From contig NZ_FNRX01000002.1 in the NCBI RefSeq assembly GCF_900105195.1, forward strand, positions 1,054,001-1,118,000: DNA of 64,000 bases, written 5' to 3'. How positions within the stretch are numbered: the stretch's first letter is position 1; each line of letters opens with the position of its first letter. The position numbers were made by a program, and so were the translations under genes. The notes under the pieces are model-generated. The model saw only the letters and a list, made by a program, of their open reading frames with translations. It had not been told where the DNA came from and ran no database searches. Of this stretch, positions 53,226 through 62,398 are shown one piece after another. Source of the DNA: Rhodococcus pyridinivorans (lineage in GTDB: Bacteria > Actinomycetota > Actinomycetes > Mycobacteriales > Mycobacteriaceae).

Positions 53226-53956
53226 GGTTCCTCCCGGGGCAGGCGGTGGCTGTGATGGAGTTCGGCTTCGCCACGCGGCGTCGCGCGCTCGAGTCCGTAT
53301 CTCGACCGCACATCCAACCACGGGTTCGAAAGTTGGGCGCGAGAGGATCTTTCGTGCATTTCGGACTTGTGATGGATAACGTGACGACGATCGATGTGCT
53401 GTGTTCGATCTTGAAATGTATAACCGCAGAAGCGACAACATGCCCGTACTCGAGCCTCGGAAAGTTCGGGTACGGGCACGGGATGTGTTCATCGTCGGAA
53501 TGTCCGATGGGTGACTTCACGCCGACGGTGGGTCGGTGGAGTCGACGGGAGGAAGAGCGACGCGACGACCTTTGCATCACGTTGTATCCGCGGATTAGCA
53601 CCTCGCTGTCGTCGGCGATGCTCACTTCCACACCGTCGCAGGGTTTTCCGACGGTCGTGGCGATCTGTTCGATGCGCACTGGGAAGCGGCCGACAAGGTG
53701 CTCTCGCGGCAAGCAGGCGCGCGGAAAATAGGGCGCAGGGGAAATCGGGACGGGTAGTTGTCACTGCAGCGCCGACCGTTTGCGCGCCTTGAAGACAGTT
53801 GCATGCCGTCCGAAGGCGTGCTTCTGTCCGCGGACCGTGCAAGCCTGCTCGTTCCGGGGTTGCGGTGATCTCCCTCTGCGGGTCCGGACGGACGTTTGGA
53901 TGTGCTCCCGACGGGAAGCCTTCACAAGTCCTGCCCCTCCGACGCCGGGAGCACCT
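53226..53956. other. 731-bp gap without an intact gene
   Basis: This gap between the two divergent P450 genes contains no intact gene I can support. It holds the P450 promoter region and, at 53572-53664, a decayed fragment of an acyl-CoA synthetase on the minus strand. The in-frame extension of the next P450 back to 53780 lacks family similarity. Confidence 0.6.
53572..53664 (-). pseudogene. Fragment of an AMP-binding acyl-CoA synthetase
   Basis: Minus-strand frame reads IATTVGKPCDGVEVSIADD, then SEVLIRGYNVMQ, the hallmark strand pair of FadD-type ligases (TVGKP-x-GVEV, then E(V/I)L(V/I)RG-x-NVM). Similarity stops at both ends: what follows is low-information sequence and no upstream domain is present. 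It is a relic about 31 residues long, from a deleted fadD once beside the P450. Confidence 0.7.
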
Positions 53957-55291
53957 GTGCCTGCAACGACCGCGACCGTTTCGCCTACCGACGCCGCTCG
54001 GCTCCTCGGGCAGGTGGCCGTGCCGTTCGTGGCGGTGGGACCGATCGCTCGTCGGCGTTGGGCGATGAAGCTGCTCGAGAAGAACCAATCCGATGCCGGC
54101 GTGGTCCGCCTGGTCGCCGATCTACGGAAGCGGCACGGTGACGGACCGGTGGTCGTGCCGATCCCCGGCCGCACCCTCGCGATCGTCCTGACGCCCGAGG
54201 ATGTGGACCGGATCCTGCGCACCGACACGGCATCGTTCACTGCGGCCAACAAGGAGAAGGTGGCCGCACTCAGCCCGTTCCAGCCCAACGGTGTGCTCAT
54301 CTCCCGAGGGAACATCCGCGCCCAGCGACGCGCGTTCAACGAGTCGGTCCTCGAACCGGAACACGCCCTGCACCGTCTCGCGGCCGAATGGGTTCCCGTG
54401 ATCGAGCAGGAGGCGCAGGATCTGCTCGAGCATGCGAGGTCGCGCGGTGAACTCGACGCTCCTGATTTCGTGAAGACCTGGTGGCGCCTCGTTCGGCGAC
54501 TCGCGTTCGGCGACGCCGCCCGCGACGACGAGAGCATCACCGACCAGTTGTGGACGCTGCGCTCGAACGGGAACTGGTCGTTCGCGCATCCGCTCCGGCA
54601 CCGCCTGCGCGATCGGTTCACCCAGAACCTGCACCGTCATGTCACGGCGGCTCCGTCCCAGAGTCTGGCCGGGGTGGTCCGGGACCTCGCAGCGCCGGCG
54701 TCCGTCGACCCGATCGGGCAGATGCCGCACTGGTTGTTCGCGTTCGACGCCGCAGGCATGGTCAGCGCCCGAACCCTGGCGGTGTTGTCGACCCATTCCG
54801 AGCAGCGTCTGCGCGTCGAGTCGGAATTGTCAGGAACCGAAGCCGGGACACCGCAGGTCTACGAGTACCTGCGGGCCTGCGTGCTGGACACGACCCGGCT
54901 GTGGCCGACCACTCCGGTGATCCTCCGGGACTCCGTGGAAGAGACCACGTGGAGCGACGGTGCGGGTGGTACCTCCACGATTCCCGCCGGTACGGGCTTC
55001 GTGATCCTGTCCTCGGCCTTCCACCGCTCCGACGACCTGCCGTTCGCCGACACCTTCGAACCCGAGATCTGGCTCGACGGCCGCGCCGAGCGCTATCCCG
55101 CGCTCGTGCCGTTCAGCGCCGGACCGACGGTGTGCCCCGGGCGCAGCATCGTGCTGTTCGCGGCGAGCACCTTCCTTGCGACTCTGCTCCGGTCCGCCGA
55201 GTTCACCGTGGTGTCGGATATGAAGCCGGATCCGGCGCGTCCGCTGCCCGCGACGTTCGACAATTTCGGTCTGCGTTTCGCGGTGCGGTAG
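53957..55291 (+). CDS. Atypical cytochrome P450
   Basis: This 444-residue protein has the heme loop FSAGPTVCPGRSIVLFAAS with the axial Cys and the SLRLWP-like LDTTRLWPTTPVILRD. Two normally conserved features differ: the ExxR glutamate appears to be Asp (LDTTR), and the I-helix reads FDAAGMVSARTLAVL, lacking the usual acid-alcohol pair. GTG 53957 with GGGAG upstream is the likely start. It is divergent from the other P450 gene. Whether it is a monooxygenase, a peroxygenase-like or another P450 activity cannot be told. Confidence 0.85.
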   Translation: MPATTATVSPTDAARLLGQVAVPFVAVGPIARRRWAMKLLEKNQSDAGVVRLVADLRKRHGDGPVVVPIPGRTLAIVLTPEDVDRILRTDTASFTAANKEKVAALSPFQPNGVLISRGNIRAQRRAFNESVLEPEHALHRLAAEWVPVIEQEAQDLLEHARSRGELDAPDFVKTWWRLVRRLAFGDAARDDESITDQLWTLRSNGNWSFAHPLRHRLRDRFTQNLHRHVTAAPSQSLAGVVRDLAAPASVDPIGQMPHWLFAFDAAGMVSARTLAVLSTHSEQRLRVESELSGTEAGTPQVYEYLRACVLDTTRLWPTTPVILRDSVEETTWSDGAGGTSTIPAGTGFVILSSAFHRSDDLPFADTFEPEIWLDGRAERYPALVPFSAGPTVCPGRSIVLFAASTFLATLLRSAEFTVVSDMKPDPARPLPATFDNFGLRFAVR

Positions 55292-55530
55292 GGCTCTCTC
55301 GGCTGGGGCCGCAATACCGCGTCGATACCCCCTCGGAGATCGTTTCCCCGTTATCCGATGGCGTGACGTCACTCACGGTTCACCCCGGTTTTGCGACCAA
55401 CGCGTGAGGTCGATGGTGTCGATGTGAATCGAGTAGGGAAAATCGGGCGCTTTTTGTCCGATACCGGTCGGTTTGGAGTCAAGGCGACACGCTGAGTTCG
55501 TCAAAGGTCGAAGTACTCTGTGATGGAATC

Positions 55531-55547
55531 GTGACCCTTTCGTTACC
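55531..55547 (+). promoter_or_regulatory. MtrA-like direct repeat upstream of the M23 peptidase
   Basis: GTGACC (55531-55536) and GTTACC (55542-55547) are spaced 11 bp apart, about 27 bp before the GTG start. GTnAC direct repeats are reported for the MtrA response regulator, which controls wall-peptidase genes in related actinobacteria. Match by eye only. Confidence 0.4.
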
Positions 55548-55573
55548 GAGGGCCTGTCCCAGAGGAAACTGCT

Positions 55574-56374
55574 GTGATCCGAAATCCTGAATCCACCCAC
55601 ACCCGAGAAGCCACCGATCTGCGACGGCGCGCAACCCGCGCCGGCAGGTGGATGGCAGTCGCGGTCCTCGCGAGCGCCGTCACCGTCGGCGGAACGACGG
55701 TCGCGAACGCCGCAGGCGACCGGGTCCGCGTCGAGTCCGCCACCGCATGGACGGGCGCCGGGGAGAACCTCTCGACCGCACCGCAGGTGCTGAAGGTCGC
55801 CGATGTCGACGCATCCCACTACACCGAGAAGCTGAACCGCGCCGCCGAGAGGGAAGCACAGCGTGTCGCCGAGGCGATCGCTGCCCAGGAGGCAGCACAG
55901 CGTGCCGAGGCCGAGCGGATCGCCCGCGAGGCCGCCGAGCAGGCCGCTCGTGAGGAGGCCGCGCGTCGCCCCGCGCTCGCCTTCCCCGCTGCAGGAACGC
56001 TGACCTCGGGCTACGGTCCGCGCTGGGGGACCAACCACAACGGTATCGACGTCGCCAACTCGATCGGCACGCCCATCGTCTCCGTCACCGACGGCGTCGT
56101 GATCGAATCCGGTCCGGCCTCGGGCTTCGGCCTGTGGGTGCGCATCGCGCAGGACGACGGCACGACCGGTGTCTACGGCCACATCGATCAGTCCCTCGTC
56201 TCGGTCGGCCAGCACGTCCGCGCCGGTGAGCAGATCGCCACGATGGGCAACCGCGGCCAGTCCACCGGCCCGCACCTGCACTACGAGGTGTGGCAGCCGG
56301 GCGGCGCCAAGGTCGACCCCATCCCGTGGTTCCACGCGCGCGGCGTTCCGGTGCCGAGCTCGCACCTCGGCTGA
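55574..56374 (+). CDS. M23-family (LytM) peptidoglycan endopeptidase, exported
   Basis: This 266-residue protein has a signal or anchor (about 25-45, WMAVAVLASAVTVGGTTVANA). A long Ala/Glu/Arg-rich coiled coil follows (about 90-135). The C-terminal LytM domain has zinc ligands in HNGIDVA and HLHYE, with GYGPRWG and GVYGHIDQ. It cleaves peptide crosslinks in the wall. GTG 55574 is used. A strong terminator follows and the convergent M13 gene begins just beyond. Confidence 0.9.
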   Translation: MIRNPESTHTREATDLRRRATRAGRWMAVAVLASAVTVGGTTVANAAGDRVRVESATAWTGAGENLSTAPQVLKVADVDASHYTEKLNRAAEREAQRVAEAIAAQEAAQRAEAERIAREAAEQAAREEAARRPALAFPAAGTLTSGYGPRWGTNHNGIDVANSIGTPIVSVTDGVVIESGPASGFGLWVRIAQDDGTTGVYGHIDQSLVSVGQHVRAGEQIATMGNRGQSTGPHLHYEVWQPGGAKVDPIPWFHARGVPVPSSHLG

Positions 56375-56428
56375 TCCGGTAGGCGACAGCCCGAGAACGG
56401 CCCCCGAAACGAACGCCCCCGAAACGAC

Positions 56429-56461
56429 CACTGCCCCGACGCTGTCCGCGTCGGGGCAGTG
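56429..56461. terminator. Perfect 14-bp hairpin, bidirectional terminator
   Basis: CACTGCCCCGACGC (56429-56442) and GCGTCGGGGCAGTG (56448-56461) around a 5-nt loop, between convergent M23 and M13 genes. Confidence 0.85.
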
Positions 56462-56473
56462 TCGTGCGTGGAG

Positions 56474-58444
56474 TTACCAGATGCGCACGCGCTCCGAAGG
56501 ATCGAGATACAGCCTGTCGCCCTCGTCGACGCCGAACGCGTCGTAGAAAGCGTCGATGTTGCGGATCACGCCGTTGCAGCGGAACTCCGGCGGCGAGTGC
56601 GGGTCGACGGCGAGGCGTCGTGACGCCTCCTCGTCGCGAACCTTCGTACGCCACACCTGCGCCCATCCGAAGAACACGCGCTGCAGGCCGGTCAGGCCGT
56701 CGATGACCGGCGCGGGCTTGCCGTCGAGCGCGATCTCGTAGGCCTTCAACGCGATCGACAGGCCACCGAGATCACCGATGTTCTCGCCGATCGTGAAGCT
56801 GCCGTTGACACGCTGTCCGGGAAGGGCCTTCGGCTCGAACTCGTCGTACTGCGCGATGAGGGCAGCGGTGCGTTTACCGAACTCCTCGCGGTCCGAATCG
56901 GTCCACCAGTTCTCCAGATTGCCGTCGCCGTCGTACTTCGCGCCCTGATCGTCGAATCCGTGGCCGATCTCGTGCCCGATGACCGCGCCGATACCGCCGT
57001 AGTTCGCGGCGTCGTCGGCATGCAGGTCGAAGAACGGGGGCTGGAGAATCGCGGCGGGGAAGACGATCTCGTTCATCCCCGGGTTGTAGTAGGCGTTGAC
57101 CGTCTGCGGGGTCATGAACCACTCGCCGCGATCGACCGGACCACCGAGCTTGCCGAGATCGCGGTCGTATTCCGCGGCGTACCCGCTGCGGTAGTTGCCC
57201 ACCACGTCGTCCGGGGTGATCGTCACAGCGGAGTAGTCGCGCCAGGTGTCGGGATAGCCGACCTTGGGGGTGAACTTCTCGAGCTTGCGCAGCGCGGCCT
57301 CGCGCGTGGCCGGGCTCATCCATTCGAGGTCGGTGATGGACTGCCGGTACGCCTCGGTGAGATTGTCGACGAGCACCTGCATGCGCGTCTTCGCCTCGGC
57401 GGGGAAGTGCCGTTCGACGTAGAGCTTGCCGACGGCCTCGCCGAGCAGGTCCTGCACGAGCGACACGCCGCGCTTCCAGCGGTCGCGGATCTCCTGCGTA
57501 CCGGTGAGCGTGCGGCCGTAGAACGCGAAGTTCTCGTCGACGAACGCCTCGGACAGGTACGGAGCCCGCGCGCGCAGCACCCGCCACACCGCCCAGGCCT
57601 TCCAGTCGTCGAGGTCCTCGTCGGCCCACAACGTCGCGAACGTCTCGAGGAAGCTCGGCTGACGAACGACGATCTCGGCCCACTGTTCGGTGGTCGCGCC
57701 GGTCGCGGTGATCCATCCCGTCCAGTCGAACTGCGGAAGATCGGTGCGCAGCGAGTCGAGGGTGAGCAGGTTGTAACTCAGGTCGGCGTCGCGACGCTTG
57801 ACGACGTCCCAGTGCCCAGCGGCCAGCCTCGTCTCGAGCGCGACCACCTTCGCCGCGTCGTAGGGCAGGTCGGCGAGGGCGAACATCCGGCCGATGTGGG
57901 CGGTGTACTGGTCACGGATCTCGGCGTAGCGGTCCTCGCGGTAGTACGACTCGTCGGGCAGCCCGAGCCCGCCCTGCGAAACGTGCATCAGGTACCGCTC
58001 GGAGTTCTTCGAATCGGTGTCGACGTAGTGTGCGAGCGCACCCGTCACGCCGGCGCGCTGCAACCCGCCCAGTACTGCCGCGAGCGCGGCGCGGTCGGCA
58101 GCGCCGGAGACCGCCCGGAGTTCCCCGCGGATCGGATCGAGACCGGCTGCCTCGATCGTCGCGGTGTCCATGAACGAGGTGTACAGGTCGCCGATCTTCT
58201 GGGCGTCGGTGCCCGGCTCGGCGCCGGACGCCGCGGCCTCTTCGATGATGGTCCGCACGTCGACCTCGGCCTTGTCGGCGAGCGTGCGGAAGGCTCCGTC
58301 GAGCGCGCGGTCGGCGGGGATCTCGTGTTCGGCGAGCCATCGGCCGTTCACGTGTTCGAAGAGGTCGTCCTGGGGGCGGACCCGTTCGTCGACGTGTCCG
58401 AGATCGATGCCGGAGCGAATCTCCGAGTTCTGCGCGAGGGTCAT
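56474..58444 (-). CDS. M13-family (neprilysin-like) zinc metallopeptidase
   Basis: This 656-residue protein has an N-terminal alpha-helical M13_N domain and a C-terminal peptidase domain with HEIGHGFDDQGA (HExxH), ENIGDLGG (ExxxD, third ligand and stabilising Asp), and the typical end CNGVIRNIDAFYDAFGV...RVRIW. No signal peptide is evident, so it is likely cytoplasmic, as for mycobacterial Zmp-type enzymes before export by other routes. It degrades short peptides. Confidence 0.93.
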   Translation of the reverse strand: MTLAQNSEIRSGIDLGHVDERVRPQDDLFEHVNGRWLAEHEIPADRALDGAFRTLADKAEVDVRTIIEEAAASGAEPGTDAQKIGDLYTSFMDTATIEAAGLDPIRGELRAVSGAADRAALAAVLGGLQRAGVTGALAHYVDTDSKNSERYLMHVSQGGLGLPDESYYREDRYAEIRDQYTAHIGRMFALADLPYDAAKVVALETRLAAGHWDVVKRRDADLSYNLLTLDSLRTDLPQFDWTGWITATGATTEQWAEIVVRQPSFLETFATLWADEDLDDWKAWAVWRVLRARAPYLSEAFVDENFAFYGRTLTGTQEIRDRWKRGVSLVQDLLGEAVGKLYVERHFPAEAKTRMQVLVDNLTEAYRQSITDLEWMSPATREAALRKLEKFTPKVGYPDTWRDYSAVTITPDDVVGNYRSGYAAEYDRDLGKLGGPVDRGEWFMTPQTVNAYYNPGMNEIVFPAAILQPPFFDLHADDAANYGGIGAVIGHEIGHGFDDQGAKYDGDGNLENWWTDSDREEFGKRTAALIAQYDEFEPKALPGQRVNGSFTIGENIGDLGGLSIALKAYEIALDGKPAPVIDGLTGLQRVFFGWAQVWRTKVRDEEASRRLAVDPHSPPEFRCNGVIRNIDAFYDAFGVDEGDRLYLDPSERVRIW

Positions 58445-58556
58445 GCTCCCATCCTTACACCGGAAGGACAGGTCGTGCAGTCACCCTGCGGACCGGACCG
58501 CCGCGGAAGTGGGAGAACACCCTCGGGAGCGTTTACATACTCCTACCATCGCCCTC

Positions 58557-59762
58557 ATGACCGAAGGTTCCACGACGGAGCCGCCCGTGGCGACCCCGTC
58601 CACACAGATGCTGGTCGATCCGCGCTTCATGCCTGTCGCGGATCTCTTCTTCCGGATGTTCTACAAGCCGAGCCAGGGCGGCGGCGCTCTCGCCTGCTAC
58701 CTGCACGGCGAACCCGTCCTCGACATCTGGGCGGGCTGGGCCGCGCGCGACAAGCGGTGGACCCGCGACACTGTGGTGCTGTCGTTCTCCACCGGCAAGG
58801 GGGTGGCCAGCACGGTGGTGCACCGCCTCGCCGAGCGTGGCCTGCTCGACTACGACGCAGCCGTGGCCGAGTACTGGCCGGAGTTCGCCGCGGCCGGCAA
58901 GGAGACGATCACCCTGCGACAGCTCATGTCGCATCGCGCCGGACTGCACAGGTCCCGCGGTCTCGTGCCCGGCAGGGAAGGACTGCTCGATTCAGAGGCG
59001 GTGGCCGCCGCGCTCGCCGCCTCCCCACCCGATCCACGACGTTTCCACGGGCCGGGTTATCACGCCGTCACCTACGGCAACCTCGTCGCCGAGATCGCAT
59101 CGCGCGTGACCGGGGTGTCCTTCCAGGAACTCGTGCGCACCGAGATCGCCGAGCCGCTCGGCACGGACGAGTTCTGGTACCACGTGCCCGAGGACCAACG
59201 GCACCGCATCGCCCGGGTGTTCCCCAAGGTCAACTTCCTGCCGGCACCGTGGACGACGGCGTCGGCGGTGCTGTCGCACGCGCCGGGCGTGCGGGGTCTA
59301 GCCGAGGCAGGCATGGCGGAGGGCTTCGACGAGTTGATGCGCAGTCCGTCCGCGCACGACGCCGTCATGCCGGGATGGAACGGTGTGTTCACCGCTCGGG
59401 CCCTGGCCCGCATGTACGCGGCGATCGCGAACGGCGGAGCGATCGACGGTGCCCGCCTGTTGAAGGAGGACACCGTCGGCCAGTTGCTCGAAGTGCAGAC
59501 CCGGCAACGCGACTACGTCCTCGGCATCCGGCCCAACTGGCGGCTGGGTTACCACCCCGGATGGGTCGCCCTGAGGCAGCAGCCGCTGCGGTCGGTCGGC
59601 CACTACGGCTTCGGCGGCTCGGGAGCGTTCGCCGACCCGGAGACCGGACTGTCGGTCGCGTTCGTCACCAACCGCATGGGCAACACCTTCACCACGATCT
59701 CCGACGGCCGGTTCCCGAGGCTCGGCGCCGCGGCGGTGACGGCCGCGCGCAGAGCAGCGTGA
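58557..59762 (+). CDS. Serine hydrolase of the beta-lactamase / EstB family (copy 2)
   Basis: This 401-residue protein has SxxK in SFSTGK (S78, K81), YHAVTYGN, and GHYGFGGSG near the end. It shares extensive blocks with 28907-30166 (ACYLHGEPVLDIWAGW, VVHRLAERG, PGWNGVFTARALARMYAAIANGG), so the two are paralogues. Likely cytoplasmic esterase or lactamase-fold hydrolase. ATG 58557 is used; a longer in-frame stretch upstream overlaps the M13 gene and is rejected. Confidence 0.85.
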   Translation: MTEGSTTEPPVATPSTQMLVDPRFMPVADLFFRMFYKPSQGGGALACYLHGEPVLDIWAGWAARDKRWTRDTVVLSFSTGKGVASTVVHRLAERGLLDYDAAVAEYWPEFAAAGKETITLRQLMSHRAGLHRSRGLVPGREGLLDSEAVAAALAASPPDPRRFHGPGYHAVTYGNLVAEIASRVTGVSFQELVRTEIAEPLGTDEFWYHVPEDQRHRIARVFPKVNFLPAPWTTASAVLSHAPGVRGLAEAGMAEGFDELMRSPSAHDAVMPGWNGVFTARALARMYAAIANGGAIDGARLLKEDTVGQLLEVQTRQRDYVLGIRPNWRLGYHPGWVALRQQPLRSVGHYGFGGSGAFADPETGLSVAFVTNRMGNTFTTISDGRFPRLGAAAVTAARRAA

Positions 59763-60003
59763 TCAGACGTCGACACCCACGTTGACCGCGGCGAGGACCC
59801 GGTCACCTCACGTGCGGTGACCGTCGTCCCCGTCGGGTCGTGGATCGAGTCGGTGTCGTTGCGAGTGTCGCGGCCGCTGTGCTCGGTGTACGGCTCGACC
59901 GTCCTCGTTCATGATCTCTCCTCCGTGCGTCCTCGTTCCGACCATCGTGCGTCCGGACGCTCGAGGCACGGTGCGAGAGAGCTGGGAGATTCCTGCGAAT
60001 CCG

Positions 60004-60927
60004 TTACGCGCGGGGGAACAGCTGGACGTTGGCGTGTGCGCGCACGTAGACGGTGCCGTCGGCGGCGCACAGCGTCGTCTCGAAGGACGCGAGTCGCCGT
60101 CCGGCCCGCACCGCTTCGGATCGCAGTTCGATGACCGGCCCGGGGACGGCGGGCGAGCGGAGGTAGTCGAGGCCGATCTCCAGCACGCGATAGTCCTGAT
60201 CGATGCCGGTCAGCGTCTGTGCGGCCAGGCCGGTGACGGCCTCCGCCATCGACACGAGCACACCGCCCTGCACCGAACCGATCACGTTGGCCATCCACTC
60301 GCGCGGCGACAGCCGGGCCTGCACGACGCCGCGCTCGGCGGCTGTCACCTCGAGTCCGAGCAGCCCGGCGAGCGGTCCGCGCGGAAGAGTCCCGGTGGAG
60401 ATGCCCGTGACGATGTCGAGGCCGGGCAGTTCGGCCAGGATCGCCACATCGGACCACGGTTCCGGCTCGTCCCGCTCCGGCACGGCCTCCGACGCCTCGG
60501 CGCCGAGTTCCATCGGCGTGCGCCCGACGACGATGGAGCGGCCGACCAGGTGCGCGACGAGAGCACCCTGCTCGTCGCGCACGTCGGTGCCCGACACGGC
60601 GGTGGACTCGTCGAAGAACAGGCTGCTGCCGTGACCGACGAGGGCCCCCGAGGCGGGGAAGGGGTGGGCGAGCGTCGCCGTCACGTGCGACAGCACGCTC
60701 TGCGGTCGCTCACCGGTCTCCGCGAATCGCGCGATACCGGCGGGTGCGCCCGCGGCGACGTCGGTGAAGACGCCGATGGAGGCGAGCGTGGTCTGCCCGC
60801 GGTGGTCGAACAGGTGCGATCCGACGGACTGGGTGACCGAGACCGACGCGTCGTCGGCGACCTCGATGCCGACGCCCATGAAACGACCCGGACGATCGAC
60901 GGTGAACTGTGCGGTCTCGATTGCCAT
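60004..60927 (-). CDS. Tandem-hotdog thioesterase-like protein (PaaI/DUF4442-like)
   Basis: This 307-residue protein consists of two hotdog repeats. The first (about 20-140) has FDHRGQTTLASIGVFTDVAAGAPAGI and ALVAHLVGRSIVVG. The second (about 165-307) has GLLGLEVTAAERGVVQARLSPREWMANVIGSVQGGVLVSMAEAVTGLAA with the catalytic-type residues. It probably hydrolyses acyl-CoA thioesters. The 240 bp before it on the plus strand holds no supported gene. Confidence 0.78.
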   Translation of the reverse strand: MAIETAQFTVDRPGRFMGVGIEVADDASVSVTQSVGSHLFDHRGQTTLASIGVFTDVAAGAPAGIARFAETGERPQSVLSHVTATLAHPFPASGALVGHGSSLFFDESTAVSGTDVRDEQGALVAHLVGRSIVVGRTPMELGAEASEAVPERDEPEPWSDVAILAELPGLDIVTGISTGTLPRGPLAGLLGLEVTAAERGVVQARLSPREWMANVIGSVQGGVLVSMAEAVTGLAAQTLTGIDQDYRVLEIGLDYLRSPAVPGPVIELRSEAVRAGRRLASFETTLCAADGTVYVRAHANVQLFPRA

Positions 60928-61028
60928 TCCTTGCTTCTACCAGGAACAGCGCAATAAAGAGCAATCGGGGAGTGGTTCGTCCCGGTCCGCGATCACCGGT
61001 CGACCCCGCTCTGCGGTCACCCCTCGGC

Positions 61029-61087
61029 TCAGCTCCGTGACTGTCGGTCGCTTCAGCTCCGTGACTGTCGGTCGCTTCAGCTCCGTG
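61029..61087. repeat. Tandem repeat of a 24-bp unit (about 2.4 copies)
   Basis: Two exact 24-bp units (61029-61052, 61053-61076) are followed by an 11-bp partial third (61077-61087). Each unit begins TCAGCTCCGTG, which in the last unit includes the minus-strand stop codon of the DUF1707 gene. It looks like a recent slippage or duplication. Confidence 0.85.
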
Positions 61088-61733
61088 GCGTCTCCGGACC
61101 GCGACGACCCTCGAGTTCCCGGATCCGCTTCGACGCCTCCTCGAGCCGCTTCTTCCGTTCGGCGGCCTCCGACTTCTTGAGCTCTTCGTAGACCTTCTCG
61201 TCGTCGTCGCTGTACTTCAGGATCAACCGCGGAACGCTGAGCGTGACGATCAGCGACGGCCACACGATCCACGCGTAGCTCCAGTCGAGAGCGATCTGCA
61301 GGACGAGGAAGGTCACGAGCGTGACGCCGATGATGATCCAGTCCAGCGTCTCGACCATGCTGCCCCGTTCGCGGAGCGAGGCCAGTTCGTCCTCCGGGGA
61401 CTGGGGTGCCGTCGCAGAGGAGCTGTCGTGGCTGACCGCCGGTGCGGAGGAGTCGTGGGTCATCCGGATGTGACCGTCGACCTGTTCGAGGGGAACACCG
61501 CCGGGTAGCCCCCGGAAGGAGGGGAGCAACGCCGAAAACGTTCGCGCCGAAGATATCTCTCCGGATCGTTCGTAGAACTCGGCGCTGTCGAGCCGGCCCG
61601 CGGCGTAGTGTTCGCCGAGTGCGTTCAACGCGTGCATGCGTTCGGCGTCGCTGAGCAGCAGGTCGTCGTGATCGGAAGTGCCGGTCATTGTTTTTCCCGC
61701 GCTTTCGGAGTCGGTTGTCGAATCCTGGTGCAT
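61077..61733 (-). CDS. DUF1707 protein with two transmembrane helices
   Basis: This 218-residue protein has the DUF1707 pattern LLLSDAERMHALNALGEHYAAGRLDSAEFYERSGEISSARTFSALLPSFRGLPGG, then an acidic linker, two helices (about 132-150 and 155-172: DWIIIGVTLVTFLVLQIAL, YAWIVWPSLIVTLSVPRL) and a charged C-terminal coil. Start 61733 is 8 bp after the response-regulator stop; ATG 61688 is an alternative. Probably an accessory gene of the two-component system. Confidence 0.8.
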   Translation of the reverse strand: MHQDSTTDSESAGKTMTGTSDHDDLLLSDAERMHALNALGEHYAAGRLDSAEFYERSGEISSARTFSALLPSFRGLPGGVPLEQVDGHIRMTHDSSAPAVSHDSSSATAPQSPEDELASLRERGSMVETLDWIIIGVTLVTFLVLQIALDWSYAWIVWPSLIVTLSVPRLILKYSDDDEKVYEELKKSEAAERKKRLEEASKRIRELEGRRGPETPRS

Positions 61734-61741
61734 CCCCGATC

Positions 61742-62398
61742 CTAGAGCTGATGGTCGGGCATGTCCCGGGCGAGGATGGCCGCCTGGATCCGCGATTGCA
61801 GCCCGAGTTTGTGGAGCACCCGGGCGACGTGTGTCTTCGCCGTGTTCTCACCGATGCCGAGGCGGGTGGCGATCTGGCGGTTGGACAATCCCTCGCCCAG
61901 GCACGCGAAGACCTCCTGTTCGCGTGCGGTGAGGGCGTCGATATCCGGACCGTCCGGAACATCCTCCCGCCGAGTCGATTTCGAGACGAACGCGTCGATG
62001 ACGGTTCGCGTGATCTGCGGTGAGAGCACGGACTCCCCGGAGTGCACCGCCCGGATCGCGTCGAGCATGGCATCCGCGGAGGCGGTCTTGAGGAGGTATC
62101 CGGCCGCTCCGGCCCGAAGACTCTCGAAGACGTACTCGTCGATCTCGAAACTCGTCAGCACCAGCACCTGGGCACTCGTCTCCTCGGTGATGGTGCGGGT
62201 CGCGGCGATCCCGTCGACGTGCGGCATGCGGATGTCCATGAGGACGACATCCGGGGCGAGGGCGCGCGTCTGCGACACCGCGACGGCACCGTCGGCGGCT
62301 TCGCCCACCACCTCGATGTCCTCGCTCGTGTGGAGCAGGAGCCGCAGGCCCGCGCGGATGGCGCTGTGGTCGTCGGCGAGCAACACCCTGATCGTCAC
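61742..62398 (-). CDS. NarL/FixJ-family response regulator
   Basis: This 218-residue protein has an N-terminal receiver with LLADDHSAIRAGL and phospho-acceptor D55 in DVVLMDIRMP, then a C-terminal LuxR-type helix-turn-helix (about 150-215: LTAREQEVFACLGEGLSNRQIATRLGIGENTAKTHVARVLHKL). GTG 62398 overlaps the histidine-kinase stop (GTGA), so the pair is coupled. Confidence 0.92.
   Translation of the reverse strand: MTIRVLLADDHSAIRAGLRLLLHTSEDIEVVGEAADGAVAVSQTRALAPDVVLMDIRMPHVDGIAATRTITEETSAQVLVLTSFEIDEYVFESLRAGAAGYLLKTASADAMLDAIRAVHSGESVLSPQITRTVIDAFVSKSTRREDVPDGPDIDALTAREQEVFACLGEGLSNRQIATRLGIGENTAKTHVARVLHKLGLQSRIQAAILARDMPDHQL

Noticed and set aside
53246..53731. Plus-strand frame of 161 codons in the gap between P450 genes
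   Set aside because: No family pattern; the opposite strand has a clear ligase relic in the same stretch.
55292..55573. Possible ydaO/c-di-AMP riboswitch before the M23 peptidase
   Set aside because: These riboswitches often precede wall hydrolases, but I could not find the conserved core bases; only an MtrA-like repeat was kept.
59817..60134. Plus-strand 105-codon frame in the 59763-60003 gap
   Set aside because: Arg-rich and runs antisense into the thioesterase gene; nothing else supported in this gap.
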